Below are positions 24,001 to 36,547 of a DNA stretch of 64,000 nucleotides, piece after piece. This stretch comes from Phoronis australis (taxonomy: Eukaryota > Phoronida > Phoronidae), in contig NMRA01000238.1 in the NCBI GenBank assembly GCA_002633005.1, positions 310,001-374,000 of the forward strand, written 5' to 3'. A program made the position numbers and the translations under genes. How positions within the stretch are numbered: the first letter of the stretch is position 1; every line of letters begins with the position of its first letter. Under the pieces are notes generated by a model. It was not told the DNA's origin. It saw nothing but the letters and a program-made list of their open reading frames with translations, and did not search any database.

Positions 24001-26763
24001 ACAATTGTTCAAGTTTGGAGTCGAGTCTCCAGCAAAATTTGGCAGCAGTGGCCTCAGGTTTGTTTTAAGTTTTCCATCACTTACAAGTACTTCATAATGC
24101 AGGAGCATAATCGGTCGGAAATCCATTCTCCAATATTTGGCAGTCACAAAACCTTAGTCATTCCAAAATGAAACACTCTTCATCCTGTGACTAATTAGAT
24201 CTCCTGAATATAAATTAAGTTGGGTATCGTCCTCTTTCACTTTTGACCTCGTGTATACGGTGTTTAACTTTCATACGCACTATGGTGGAAATTGGATATA
24301 TTACACAGAAAAATTTTAGACTCAACCATGTTCAAAAGCTGTGCAAATGGTAAATATTTTGTACTAAATTTTAGGGCAATTCTTCATTTACCTTGCACAA
24401 AAATAACAGTCAAAATTGATACTCCTCTATTTTTCAAAGCTTAGTTACTTAGCTACAAATTTGGAAACTTTGTTGTTTTATGACATTTACACATTAAAAA
24501 ACAAGCTAGTAATTGACTATTTTTCAATCTTTTGTAAACTGTTCAGAAGTTTATCAAAATAACATTTTCACATGTTGTTACTCATTGTGTCCTTAACCAG
24601 TGAAAGTTTACCGAGATGATAAAATAGTGACCCATCACAGAACACAACTTACTTCCTGTTAGCATCTTTGCGTTCAATCAACCCTGATCCCTCCACAGAG
24701 ATTCCAGCAAACAGACCTTTAGTTTTTGAGTAAGTATAAATAGCAGCCACACCCCTCACAGCAACATCTGCTTCAACACTACGACCGAGAGGTCCCGCGG
24801 CAATACTGAAGTTACCACCAAGCGTGAGATTGCCTCCTTTTGAGAACGCCTCAACGGCTGACTGCTTATTGAGTATTATCACAAAATCTGTGAGCTAAAA
24901 CACAAAAGGTTGCAGAAGGGAATTTTCTCTCAGAGACATTCATTTCAAGTTATGGTAACAAAGCTGTTCAGTAACATTCTGGAGAATATTATGAGTCTTC
25001 AAAAAACATCTTTTGAAAAGAACTAGCAGTTTGTTGTTTCTCTTGACTGGCTCAACAGCGGTTAGGTGTCATGGCAGGTTATTTTACACTACACACCAAA
25101 AGAAGTAGGAAAAAATACCATTTCTCCTTCAGGACAGGTGATGATTCACCATAACGTGTCATAACAGTTACTCTGATGGTGAATTCGCTTACATTCATAC
25201 ATCATGGTGGGGAATTCCAGTTGTGCTCAGCTACCTTGATGGAGAATTCTGGGTCATTATGGCATGCAATGCACTGCCAAATGTGCCAGTGTGGTCACCT
25301 GTTTCCAAGATCATAAACCACTTCTCATCTGTGTAAGGAACGTTTTGCAACCAGTTTTACAATGGCAAGTAACATAAATAAACCTGTTTATTTCTTTGAC
25401 AAAACCTGTGTGTTTAGAACAGCTTTAAGCCACCTACCTCGGCACCAATTTCAAAACCTCCTCCTAACCCAGCAATGCCGATGGCAGAAGGAGCTGACCA
25501 TTCTGGAAGACAAGAACACAGTTTCTTTATAAGTGAAAAACACAACTACATAAAGCATGCTGTAGACAGATTCCAACACTGAACATTTGACAGACACACC
25601 GCAGTAAGGAAATGTTTATGTCAAAAATGAACTGATCAGTACATCAACAGACCAAATCCAATTATTATTTTCTTCAGTCAAACCACAAGGAAACAAACTT
25701 TAAAAAAATTAATAAAATGTCAATGTTAACCTTTAAAAAATTTGACATACTAAAATTCAAACCATTTTCCATACTGTATGTTAGGTGGAGAACTACCACA
25801 ATGTTATATTAAGCCTTACTTCCACCTTCCAGTTGAGCAATGACAATCCCGCTGCCACCGCGGGCACAAACCAAGAAGCCTGCCTTGACAACAGTCAGGA
25901 TGGCCAGTCCTTTTGCTTTCATGATCAAGCCAGCTAAAAATAAGGTTCAGATGTCAACACCAGATAAAGAGTCGGCGAACAAGTTGGATCAAATAATGAA
26001 ATATTTCTTGCGAGTGAGCGCAGTAAAGACCAAAAAGTAATCACTCAAAATGGCCTAGAATTCCATGGTCCTGTACAGAACTCTACTTTCTCCCACAGGT
26101 AGGCAAATGCAAAAAACCATTGGCCTTGTTTTGGAAATGTCGCGATTATTCTGGAGATCATGCTACGAGACATCATGCATCCAGAGATACTTGTCAAATT
26201 TATCCAACATTCTACCATTCGAGTTGCACATATCCAAGCACAGCAGCAAACTTTGCTGGCATTGGAAGGGTGAATACAGTGATTCTGCCATGAAAAACTC
26301 GAAAGACAAGTCAAAATTAGGTTAAAAAAGATGCATGTTGTGTTTGTGGATGTGTCATCTTGAACAAAACTTTGTTAAGTTGCAAAAATGTTCCATAGCT
26401 AGAGGAGCCACCACATTCATCTCATTACAACATACATATTGTGTGTCACTCTGTGCTAGAATGTTTTCTGAACCCATTTCAAGAACCCCAAGAAATTGAA
26501 ATGGATCCCAAACCTTTTAAAGGCATGTTCATCGATTTCCAGGGTTAGAAAGAGTATGGCGAAAACTGTTCACTATAATACCATCATTGCTATTGTAATT
26601 ATTAATTGATATCATGATCAGAATCATCATTAATGTATTTACATATACCTGGAATAAGTTTGTCTGGACCAGCGCTGGCGCTGGGCACAGTGAACTCTTT
26701 CAGAATCTTGGCAGCCTTTTTAGCCTCAGATTTGAGGCTGTGAGGTATAGGAGTATTCACCAT
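21098..26763 (-). CDS. SH3YL1: SH3 domain-containing YSC84-like protein 1 (SH3YL1)
   Basis: Eight minus-strand coding exons: 26763-26649, 25933-25820, 25502-25438, 24894-24653, 23859-23652, 23007-22758, 22098-22009 and 21210-21098. All joins are GT..AG and keep frame, giving 398 aa. Residues 2 to about 215 form a SYLF (Ysc84-type) domain, recognised by KSEAKKAAKILKEF, MKAKGLAIL, GSGIVIAQL, SAPSAIGIAGLGGGFEIG, GGNLTLGGN and GPLGR. A basic Ser/Pro-rich linker follows. Residues 343-398 form an SH3 domain with ALYDF, the DDWWEGE tryptophans and GIFPANF. In the known family the SYLF domain binds phosphoinositides (PI(3,4,5)P3 in the vertebrate protein) and works in dorsal ruffles and endocytic/actin membranes. 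It is slightly longer than human SH3YL1 because of the linker. The ATG at 26763 begins MVNTPIPHSLKSEAK as in orthologues. An upstream non-coding exon is likely. Confidence 0.95.
21337..21542 (+). repeat. Degenerate GGTCATTACC-type repeat
   Basis: Words of the form GGTCATTACCn(5-15)CAtnnTGG recur every ~20-28 bp about eight times. It lies about 130 bp upstream (minus-strand sense) of the last coding exon of SH3YL1, within its final intron. No function was seen. Confidence 0.6.
22225..22480. mobile_element. Probable old transposon fragment in SH3YL1 intron
   Basis: Words such as GGGCGGATCCAGAATTTTGA and the G-run TTTTAGGGGGGGCGGGGC are typical of decayed non-autonomous elements in many animal genomes. 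No terminal repeats or coding remnant could be delimited, so the boundaries are rough. Confidence 0.3.
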
Positions 26764-28070
26764 ATTGAGCAGATCTCACACGTGCACTTCTACTGTCATC
26801 TTCAGTTACTGCATGGGCCTAAGCCAGTCAAACCTTGTGGTTCTAAAATAGAAACACTACACCATTGTAAAGCATAAAATGGTATGTAACATAACTTTTC
26901 AATGATTTGATATTTTCATATCACAAGCATGTTTTTGCAATAAATACTTGAAATTTGAAGCAAAAATGAATACTTACAAACCACTCTATGCTTGTTCTAA
27001 AGTTAGTGAGTCAAACTGACAAAGAAGCACAAACACTTTGACCCTCCTGCTATAACAGAAGTATAAAGAGCCCTAGAAAGCCTTTTACCACTATCTTGAT
27101 TTGACCCGGCATGGGCCGCATAATATTGACTTGCACTCGTCAACCCTGGTAACTGATGAAAACATCTGCAAAACTACACAAAATCAAAAGTATTTACTCA
27201 GCAGATAAATTACAGATCATTGGGTCCTATAATAATGCAGATGCTTGCACCTCTTTCATAATCATCTAGCCCTGATACTATAATCTCTTTTTTCAGAGTA
27301 CTCATAGTTGCCATGACATTTTTGGTGGCACATTTGGCACAGTTCCACTTTTTCAAGCTTTATAGGTGTCGTGCAACAGCATCAGAATGTCCCACTTACT
27401 GACACAATATTCACGTAATATTTTACAGGCATGGTTTAAAAAAAGCTGGGCACACTTTTTTAGGACATATACAGACATCTCCCTTTGTGGCATCCCCGAT
27501 CCAGATGATCCACTTTTTCATTTTGGAAAGCTGGAAATATGGAGAAGTAAATTGACAGCAAAACCTTTTGAAAATAGAATTTGTTAAATAAATACAGTGT
27601 TGTCCATTTATTGATAACTTGCTCAAACTCCCAATATACGGGTGTAAAAGGAATGATCTCATCTCTGTCTCTGTAGTAGCATGGCACCTGTTGGTCATCG
27701 TCGATACTAGTGCATTTGTATAATTTGGTCATACCTTATTTGGTCAGGGACCATGAACTTCAAGAATTTTAACTTGGTGCCCCTTAAACTTTCGGCTATA
27801 TCTCTAAATTCACCCCTATCGACTCCAAAAGCAAGTGATCGTTCTCGTAGTTCTTCCCACAAAACACTGGGGCTTAATTGTCTAACAAGACACAGCAATC
27901 ACATATGCACACTCACTGCACTTATGTACCAAAACAAAGACCGACTATGTCCGACAACGCAACTCAAGATTGCTTGTGAGAAAACGTACTAGTGACAGTT
28001 ACTGTTTTGTTTAGTTAATAAATGCTGCATACTATGTACTACAACATGGCGATTGTAAGCCTCAGACGTT

Positions 28071-28760
28071 AGCCAGCCAGCTAGCTGTATGAACACTAAC
28101 GCCAAAATACAGCTGTGTGTTTTCTTTCCATAGACCCCGAAATTGCACACAGCCAGGGTAGTTCTGCTCAACACCTCGCCATGAAACTTGCTTCAACATG
28201 TAACGCTAAAGACCGAACAGGGTGCAATACAAAATCTGGGAGCCAACCGACACTCACCTATGCCCGTTACAGCCGTTTAAGTGAAAACAATGCAACTAAC
28301 ATCATTTTCTTGCATCATTCACAACCTTTTGTAACAATGAAAAGTATGTTGTCATTGTTGTTTTGAAAACAGTACGCTCCTGTCACGCGCACGCGCTATT
28401 TCCTAAATTTTTGCTACAGCTTCGCAGCACCAAAATTTGTTCTGAAATTCAGTTTTTCGGTATCAAAATTCTAAACACTAAATGAAACCAGTTCTGATAA
28501 TTTGTTGTGACATCTACGCAACCTGGTGGAAGAAGTACAGTTGATTGAAGAATCAGCGAAAAAAGAAACTGGCCATTAGGTTACGCAATAGTTCATGACG
28601 CGGAAAGCCGTCGCTAAAGATCGCTCCACAACTTTAGCAGCAGAATAACGGTATAACGCCATTTTTTCCAATACCATTAAATAATTTAGTTTACTCAAGG
28701 AAGACTGTAGTTTTTAATGACAGTAATTTTGTGTCAGATCTTGTCTTACCATTTTTTACC
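28071..28760. repeat. Tandem segmental duplication, copy 1
   Basis: It runs from AGCCAGCCAGCTAGCTGTAT to about TTTTGTGTCAGATC and matches copy 2 through nearly its whole length with small indels. On the minus strand it contains a near-consensus splice donor, CATAG|GTGAGT, with exon end at 28258. Confidence 0.85.
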
Positions 28761-28804
28761 AACATCAGTACAAAGCTGTAATACAGCTTTGTACAGGCTA
28801 GCCT

Positions 28805-29510
28805 AGCCAGCCAGCTAGCTGTATGAAGACTATTGTCAAAATACAGCTAGGTACCACTGTGCGTTTTCTTCCATAGACCCCGAAATTGCACACAGCCAGG
28901 GTAGTTCTGCTCGTCACCTCGCCGTGAAGATTGCTTCAACATGTAAAGCTCAAGACCGGACGGGGTGCATGCAATACCTGGGAGTTATACCGTCACTCAC
29001 TTTGCCCGTTACGACCGTTTAAGTGAAAAACAATGCAACAACGTCATTTTCTTGCGTCATTTTCAACCTTTTGTAACAATGAAAAGTATGTTGTTGTTTT
29101 GAAAACAGTACGCTCATGTCACGCGCACACGGCATTTCCTAAATTTTTGCGACAACTTCGCAGCAGCAAAATTTGTTCTGAAATTCAGTTTCTCGGTATC
29201 GAAATTCTAAAAAATTATCATGAAGTGAAATCAGTTCCAATAATTTGTTGCGACATGTACGCAACCTCGTGAAAGAACAACAGTTGATTGAAGAATCTGC
29301 GAAAAAAGAAACTGGCCAATAGGTGACGCAATATTTCATGGTGCGGAAAGCGGTCGGTCGCTAAAGATCGCTCCACAACTTTAGCAGCAGAATAACGGTA
29401 GAACACCATTTTTTCCAACACTGTTAAATAATTTAGTTTACTCAAGGAAGACTGTAGTTTTTAATGACACTAATTTTGTGTTAGATTTTATCTTATTCTT
29501 TACACTTTTT
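28805..29510. repeat. Tandem segmental duplication, copy 2
   Basis: It starts with the same AGCCAGCCAGCTAGCTGTAT as copy 1 and stays alignable to about TTTTGTGTTAGATT. It has the matching minus-strand donor-like site AAA|GTGAGT with exon end at 29001. Differences are single bases and short indels spread evenly, so the duplication is not very recent. The overlapping minus-strand frames are not conserved between copies and are not called as genes. Confidence 0.85.
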
Positions 29511-29924
29511 ACTAGGATGATTAAATTGGAAAAAAAAATAATTTCCAACTTGCAACAAAGACAATAGTAAAAATCTTCCTATGTTGTGAACATAGATTAT
29601 TGAAGATTTTCTACCTCTGTCCATCACCGAGTCTCAACTTTTAACACTCACACGCATTTGCACGAAATAGTACAGTTTTTGGAGCTAGAGCTGTCGCCAA
29701 CTTTGTTTTTATTTCCGCAATGATTGTGCATACTACGGCCACAGCATAAGGTTAAAAACTATGTGAGGCCACATTTGCGTAAAGTCACATAAATCTCACT
29801 CTTTTTACATCACCATCGGATGAATATTCTAATGACAGTTACTTTTATACAATTCACAACAAAAAGAAGTAATAAAAGCATATAAAAATTGGAAAACGTC
29901 GAAAAGTTTGCATCCGCGCACCAG

Positions 29925-30016
29925 GCCGATAGATGGCGAAAGTCACGTGATCAACATTTTTAAATCCAAAATGTCTGTCGTGTCGCTGGGTTTCGTGTAA
30001 ACAGAAGATAACTCAG
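29925..30016 (+). promoter_or_regulatory. Candidate promoter and non-coding first exon (MAP3K19-like gene)
   Basis: The stretch contains ATAGATGGCGAAAG (YY1-like ATGGCG core) next to GTCACGTGATC (an E-box of USF/TFE type). These are followed by a short CpG-containing sequence and a perfect donor CTCAG|GTGAGT with exon end at 30016. This is the usual form of a short untranslated first exon. It lies between divergent genes and could serve both. Splicing to the exon at 44439 is inferred only. Confidence 0.4.
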
Positions 30017-30791
30017 GTGAGTCACGTACTGCAATATTGGCTTAATTCAACCCATAGGGTTTTACAGACGCTTTGATTTATCGAGTGTAGGAAGCTACCA
30101 GCTCTAGCGTTGCAGCAGTAACTTGTCAGCTTTTGAAGTAGGTTTTTTCTGTTTATTTTGACACTTCGAATTTAGCTGTCTTGGCAATGTCAGTCTTGGT
30201 TATTTGAATTACTTAAATTTGTTATTTGATTTAGGCTTGCACATTTCTTGAGGTAATTTTGTGACTGGTGATTGTTTTGAGTGTTTCTGTTGGCTGATTC
30301 AGTGTGATTTAAGTGAATTTAAGAACTCATTTGCGATGCATTGCCTTGCCCAAGGCGAAGTCTTGGTTCTATTGACTATTTCAATCAGTTGTGACATTTT
30401 GTTCAAGCACTGGCCCAGTGCATTTGGCTAGACACATTGTAACCTATCTGTAAATAAATGTAATTTACAAACACTCCAGAGAAATTAATTATCTTTTGGA
30501 GCCCAAGTTTGCCTGAATTTTGCAAATCAAAACATTACCAGGGCTCTGTTTAAGTCTCTAAGTATGATTTAGCTGGCATGACATCAAATGTTATTGTTCA
30601 ACGAGCGGTTCATGAGATGATGGAATGACAGCATTGTTAGTTCGGTCTAAGTTGAGACTAAAATAGTTTCATGAAATGAAACCCTGATGTTGTTGTGATG
30701 CTCAAATGAATCAAAATACAGTACTGGCTGCTTATGAACAGTTAAGTCGAGTAATGAAAGAAGTCACCAATATGTGAAAATATCAACATGA

Positions 30792-30803
30792 CCCCCCCCC
30801 CCC
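30792..30803 (+). repeat. Poly-C tract (12 C)
   Basis: A run of twelve C within otherwise AT-rich DNA. The length is prone to sequencing error and polymorphism. Confidence 0.9.
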
Positions 30804-31319
30804 AAATCTTTTGCTGGAAAGTTAATGTTGTAGATTGAGAAACGAAATCCAAAAGGAACTAACAACGTTTAGTCATTTTCAACACACCTACTGGCTGTTG
30901 TAAAGTGTTACGGTTTGGTTCTGGACTCCGAGTGTGATTTAGAGTCGAATAATGCCCAGCTCTAGATTGCTTGCCAATTGGCAAGTGCTTCTCGATTGAA
31001 TGGTTTGAACATTTGATTGTATACTGAAGACACTTGGTTCACATCTCAGTGCTTGTGGATTTTTTACAGACCTAGTTATTAGTTGAAATTATAGCTCAAG
31101 CCTTTCGAAAATGAGCGCAATCATAGAGGTTATGTTTCATTGAAAATTGTTTTTCTTCACAAAACTTCATAAAGTCAACCACGTGAGTAACTCTAGTTTC
31201 TGACTGACTGCACAAGATGATTTCATTGGAGTTAAAAAGTTGTAGATTTAATAGAACTCAACTTGACACACTAATAGTTGTTCACATGTGTACAGCGGAA
31301 TGGACAATTAAGGGGACAT

Positions 31320-31560
31320 GGTCATGTTTACAGCAAAAAACAAAATATTTTGGGATTATTGTCATTGTATATAGGCTCTAGACTTTCTGAAGTTATTAGC
31401 ATTGACCAGAACCATGAAGTAAAATTCACTGTGGCTTTGTGATTAAGGCCTGTGTGAAAAAATCTACAGGGAACGATTCCAGTGTGTTGTTCACGTGTGG
31501 AAGTATTGTCCATTGCCAATCTATTTTGAGAGAAATATAAGGAACCTGATGTCAAAATCA
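31320..31560 (-). repeat. Dispersed repeat module C
   Basis: This matches the 18.06-18.29 kb sequence in the same orientation, including GACTTTCTGAAGTTATTAG versus GACTTTTCGAAGTCATTAG and the following GACCAG..CTTTGTGATTAAGGCC. Confidence 0.5.
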
Positions 31561-31815
31561 CCAGTGGAAATACTGTTATAGTACTCTTTGGGCATCACAC
31601 TGTAAGAAGTGTTGGCTTGGATGTGCTTTTGATTTATCTATGTGAGATATTGAAATTCTTCTATCAGTTGATTATGAGTTTTGTTAATCTACTCTCTGCT
31701 CTAAGGGCTAATTACGTTACAAGGGCATAGTGTCAAAACTGTTGAGGTTAAACAGTTTCAGGATGAGACTTTTCAATTTAACGATTACTGCACATATAGT
31801 ATGTCCTCTCTTATT

Positions 31816-32045
31816 TAGCTCACAATATGGCTAACAAGTGAAATTCTATTTTGTCAAATTTCTCCACAAAAATAAAGATTAAGAAAATTTTAGTCTATCA
31901 CAAGCATGGTTTGTACTGTGTAGGTGTCATGAAACAACTTTTGGCAACTTTTCGTTCATAGTAAAGTTTAATCAGCATTTGCAAAATGACAATTTTGTCA
32001 CTTATTTTTGTGCAAAATTAGTGTTACTGTAACTTCATTGAGCAA
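31816..32045 (+). repeat. Dispersed repeat module B
   Basis: It opens with CACAATATGGCTAACAAG and continues through TTTCTCCACAAAAATAAAG, CATGGTTTGTACTGTGTAGG and TTATTTTTGTGCAAAATTAG. The same series of landmarks is found at 11.87-12.08 and 40.43-40.69 kb, and weaker at 32.70-32.95 and 37.20-37.33 kb. Confidence 0.6.
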
Positions 32046-32699
32046 ATGTTCAGTAACTTAATCCAAAAATGGTATTATGGTCAACAACCTGATCACTGAC
32101 TGGTGGTGACATCATTTTTATAATCCTTCCCTTTCACTTAGCATACGTCAGTGTGTCAATTATCTGGTTATTTGTCTCTTTAGATTTATAGCCAAATGTC
32201 AGACAATTTTTAGTGTCTAGGCCCTTCAAATGTCAGGGTATGTTTAACTAGGATGTGATTAGAGGGGAATCCAATGTCTAACAAATTAATTACAATTTTC
32301 CACTGCTAATTTACCTATGGTTTACTGAATACTTTGTCAATGTTGTAAATCACCGTGCCTTATTGGCTTAGGATAGTACTAGTAATATGTTTGATTTACT
32401 TTGCTATAACATCTTGGTATGATATTTGCGGCTCCATACATTCACACTATTTTGTGATGCACCATTTTTTTGTGAACTTAGGGTTGCAAAATGATTGGGG
32501 TGGAACATTTCACGTTTATATATACATGATATATGGTCAAATCCGTATTGTTGTACTTGGTAAGGAATTTGGTGCAGTGTTTTTAGTTCAGGTAAATGTC
32601 AACTTTTTAATTAAATATCATTCTTCCTGATATTTTTCTCAAATGTTTCTGTATAATGATAAAAAACAATTTCATCTCCGCACATGCACCATCTAAGAC

Positions 32700-32950
32700 A
32701 TTGGCTAGTGAAAATGAGAAAGGTATAACACAAAATTGCAGGTGTGGAATTGTTTTCAATTTGCATACATAAATATACATGGATAGACAATTGACATGAT
32801 GATAAGAATGGTTTGTATCTGTTAGGGTGTACAAAACAAAAATTGGCATTTTAACGTTGCACTTGGTCTTTAAAAAGTGGAAAATACACTAGTCAGGCAA
32901 CTATTTTTGTACGAAATTGAAGAGTTACAAGTTTTGACAGGACTGTGTTT
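32700..32950 (+). repeat. Diverged copy of repeat module B
   Basis: It shares AATGGTTTGTATCTGTTAGG, ACAAAACAAAAATTGGCA and TTTTTGTACGAAATTGAAG with the module-B copies, in the same order and spacing. Confidence 0.45.
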
Positions 32951-33589
32951 TATCTATCACACATGATATCTAAATTTGGTTTGATGGTAGAAACTAAGTT
33001 CTATTATGGCATGGACAATTTTGAGTTTATTTTGTTTCTTGTTAAAACTGCATTTACTCGACAATCTTTAAGTACCAAAAATGAGAAATTTATGTATTAA
33101 GCTACGAAAGCTTACAGAGTCATCCAATATTCTTTACTGTGATGGGACGGGATTTCCAATATCAACAGGAACATCGAAACCATCAGGTGCATATACCAGT
33201 AACTTGTAAACATAGCTTGTGATTTCAGTTGCTGACTTGTGCTATAGTTAAGGACTAGATGAATTTGGTAATGAACCCCAAAAGCACTTTGATTAAGAGG
33301 TTAACATTGACAGAATTCTGAGCTTTTGTCAATCTGGTTCACGTTTTCTGCTATTAGGCAATAAATAGGGAGACACTCACTATTTGCTCAAATTTGATAA
33401 TATGTTTCACCAAGTCGGTTCTTTTGGTGAAATGTGTACAAAACTATAGAAATTTGCTACATAAAAGTAATTTTTTATGAACTTAGAAAGACAGTAGACT
33501 GATTGTTGTAACTTTGAACACGTTTGGTATTTATTGGGTGATGTGACTACATGTTTTTAGTAAAATTTATCCCAAAAGAAAGTCAGTAA

Positions 33590-33890
33590 ATTCACAGCAA
33601 AACAACGGTATCAATAACCCATTGACAAAATTTCATCTGATAAATATGTTCACCATGAAATCTCAAAAACACTGTACAGTTTTCTAAAATATTTCATTTT
33701 CGTTTCATGTAACTTCCATTTTTTGAAAAAAATCACAAAAGTTGTATTTGTGATAGCCCTTTGTACAAAAGTGGGACATTTCAAAGATGACTCCAAGCAG
33801 CATTTTGGAGAACAATGTACACGTGCAAATCATGTGAAAGGCACACATGAAGTTAGCCAAATTTGAACATTTTTCAATGGTATGCCCTCA
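33590..33890 (+). repeat. Dispersed repeat module A
   Basis: It matches 45.40-45.79 kb in ordered landmarks: CAACGGTATCAATAACC, ATCTCAAAAACACTG, TTTCATTTTCGTTTCATGTA, AAAAGTGGGACATTT, CATTTTGGAGAACA. It matches 11.48-11.83 kb less closely. Confidence 0.6.
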
Positions 33891-35143
33891 ACATAGTCAT
33901 AGACCTGTTATTCAATGTAATACAAGTGAAGAAATGACCTTTTGTCTGTGAATACATAATACATGCACATCAGCCAATATCTGCTACTAACTATTTCAAC
34001 AATAACCGAAGCTTATTAAGTGTATGTAAAAGGTTTTTGCAGTTATTGATTATTTTAAAAGGTATCAATGGTCTTTCTCCCAGTAACTGATTTGTAACCT
34101 TTGTTGCCATGGATACAGGTTTCCATATCCTGTAGTCAGTGTTAAAAGTGTTACCTTAATTGAATGAAATGAAGAAATATTCTGTGTGCTCATTATGCTG
34201 CACTCATCAGTACTAGTGTTTAATGAGGCAGTGCAGTGCGATCAGTCTTCACGTTCACTTCATTTTGCACACCCAAAATTATTTGTAAAAATAATACTGT
34301 ATCCCTCCCTGCTTGGTGGAATTTTCTAGCCTGATCTAAATCGCACAGTCAAGTTTTGCACTTGGCAAAATATCAACAAAAAACCTTGTTGTTAATGCCA
34401 TTTAGTGAATGCTTCGTCATGATTTGGGCCGTAAAAGTTTCCGCGTTTTTTTGTCATTGGTCATTCCAAGCCCTGATTAATGCTTACACTTAATTCTAAG
34501 TTAATATGCACGCCTCTTTAACTGTTATATTAAGTGGGTGACTTGTCCTGTCACTGAAAGGCCTTTTGCATTATAGATTTAGAACGCGGTAGACTAACAT
34601 TCTTTCTCAACTAGAATAATTTTATACCCAATATGAAAGTTGATATAGAGCAGTCTAAATTTAGCATGGTACTAATGTTAGTATGACTGGAAAGGCCAGA
34701 CAGGTGAGCGGACCAAAGTTTGTTAATTACGTAAGCACTATAGGAAATTTTGATCCAGACTATTTTTCTTGTCTGCCCTAAATTGTCTTACCATTTCACA
34801 CACGCTCATTTTTGCTCACTGCTTACTGTCAACATATCTCTAACAAGAATATAACTGGTAACTGGTTACCAGAGGAAACTGAGATTCTTCTGACTGAGAA
34901 CTAGTCCAGACTAACTAATTGCACAGCCTATACTCAAAAGAGTGTTTTACCAATAATGTGAACCATGCAATCACTAGTTTATCTACTACCTCAGTTATCA
35001 AGTTTTCTATGTATGTATGGACAATACTACTATTAATGGAATAAACCATGGCTATGTGAGGCTGAGGAATGTAGGTTGTCCGCAATCGATACATTATTCT
35101 GTTGTCTGGATGGTTTTAAAGGTTTTAGTCCTTTATAGACAAC

Positions 35144-35171
35144 TTGCCTTGTTAATGTTTTAACAAGGCAA
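35144..35171. repeat. Short perfect hairpin
   Basis: TTGCCTTGTTA and TAACAAGGCAA are perfect inverted copies separated by a few bases. This could be chance in AT-rich DNA. Confidence 0.5.
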
Positions 35172-36144
35172 ATTTGTGAGATTATTTTTGCCCAAAAATG
35201 ATAAGATTTTGCAGTAAGTCCTTACCATACCAGTACATCAGATGGCAAGAGTAATGCAGCATAGAATGCCAATTGGCTGGTCCACCCCCAGCAGTCTCAC
35301 CAGGCTTTTACTGCATGCTGGATCACAATTTTTTATCGATTGTAATATTAGTTGTGCATGGCTATTCGGTGCTTTTAAGTAGATTCAACCGGTAAAGTCT
35401 CAAGTCACAGCTGTCACAGTCGTCAGCTTCGTGCCCACTGCAGTTTGGGCCTTATTATTTTTATCAGGTTTAATGATTGTTTAAATATAAAAATGACTAA
35501 AAACAGAATACAGCTGAACTTCGACAGCTTTCCGTTGTTCCTACCATGCGAACACTGTTTCAAAAGCAACCCCTTCAAAAGGACATCAGTGTACTTATTT
35601 TCTCATCCACTATACCACATCTTTAGACAATTTGATAAATTATGCTAATGTTGTGGTTAGATTCTGTGGTGTCTGCTTTGACTTGATGACAGTTTTCTGG
35701 ATAATGTTTGTCCACAGCTATCAACCACCAGTGGAGTGTTTGTATGTTCAAGTGTAATGATGTGATACTCAAGTGTATAATACTTGATCCCCTCATCCAC
35801 TCCACATGTAAACAAATGATGGGCCATTTATTGGCTTTCAGTAAAGACAACCTCTTCTTTGTTTCACATCTGTGGCTGTCAATAGTAGCTTTGTGTAGAG
35901 TTGGAATGTTGCCATGACTGGTTCCATTTTACCATATGGTAAAATCTCACTTTGGGACAAAACTAATTGTCATCTCTCTTTTCCTTTTTCAAGGTCTTCT
36001 GACATTGTTTTAAATGCCCATATTTTTTTTAAAAATGTTGTCTGATGGTAGCCATGGTAACGGAACTTGAACAAGGTAACATAACAATTTCATGCTACAT
36101 ATTTGTCTTGAAAAAAGATAAAATCTTACTTGTCTGCCATATTG

Positions 36145-36547
36145 CAGGGATATACCTGACCAGGTTTGAACTTGTGCTCTTTGGGCACACCTGATGATAA
36201 AAAGTGTGCCTTTTTTCAAAAAGTTGTGCCCGGCAGACTTTGTGTGTAATTAAAGTGGTAACATATGAAACAGAAACCCCCCAAGGGCAATGGAAAAAGG
36301 AACAGTCGTGTTCACATAAAAGTTGCATTTTACTCAAAAATTCTATTCAAGTAGGCACTCTGACATACACTTCAAACAGAATGTGGTGGAATAAGAACAG
36401 ACTGTCTGTAAGTTGATTGGAATCTTGCATTTTTGGAAAAGTGTTGCATTTTAAAAGATGCGCCCGGGGGCGTACTTCTGCAATGTACTTGTGCCTTTTT
36501 ATTTTGAAGCACTAATGTCGCAAAGGCACAGTCCAGGATTATCCCTG
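36145..36547. mobile_element. Non-autonomous DNA transposon with TIRs and TSD
   Basis: The element is 403 bp. It begins CAGGGATA and ends TATCCCTG, and both ends are flanked directly by ATATTG (36139-36144 and 36548-36553), a clean 6-bp target-site duplication. Inverted similarity continues inward past the 8-bp termini: both ends carry a GTGCC..TTT block and an AACTTGTGC or ACTTGTGCC block. No transposase fragment is present. The CAGGG start recalls hAT-type ends, but a 6-bp duplication is not the usual 8, so no superfamily is assigned. Confidence 0.8.

Larger units (their letters stand above)
26764..29924. other. SH3YL1 upstream region
   Basis: This interval lies between the first coding exon of SH3YL1 and the probable divergent promoter. 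A plausible splice acceptor (CCATGCAG, ~53 bp upstream of the ATG in minus sense) suggests that the first coding exon also carries some 5' UTR. Most of the rest would then be the first intron plus non-coding first exon(s). The main structure is the tandem duplication described separately. No other gene was supported. Confidence 0.5.

Noticed and set aside
26045-26325. Overlapping frames on both strands in SH3YL1 intron 1
   Set aside because: They lie between verified exons and do not fit the SH3YL1 phase or any known domain.
29139-29445. Open frames within duplication copy 2
   Set aside because: Frames are broken in copy 1 (an in-frame stop soon after the equivalent ATG), so they are not conserved as coding.
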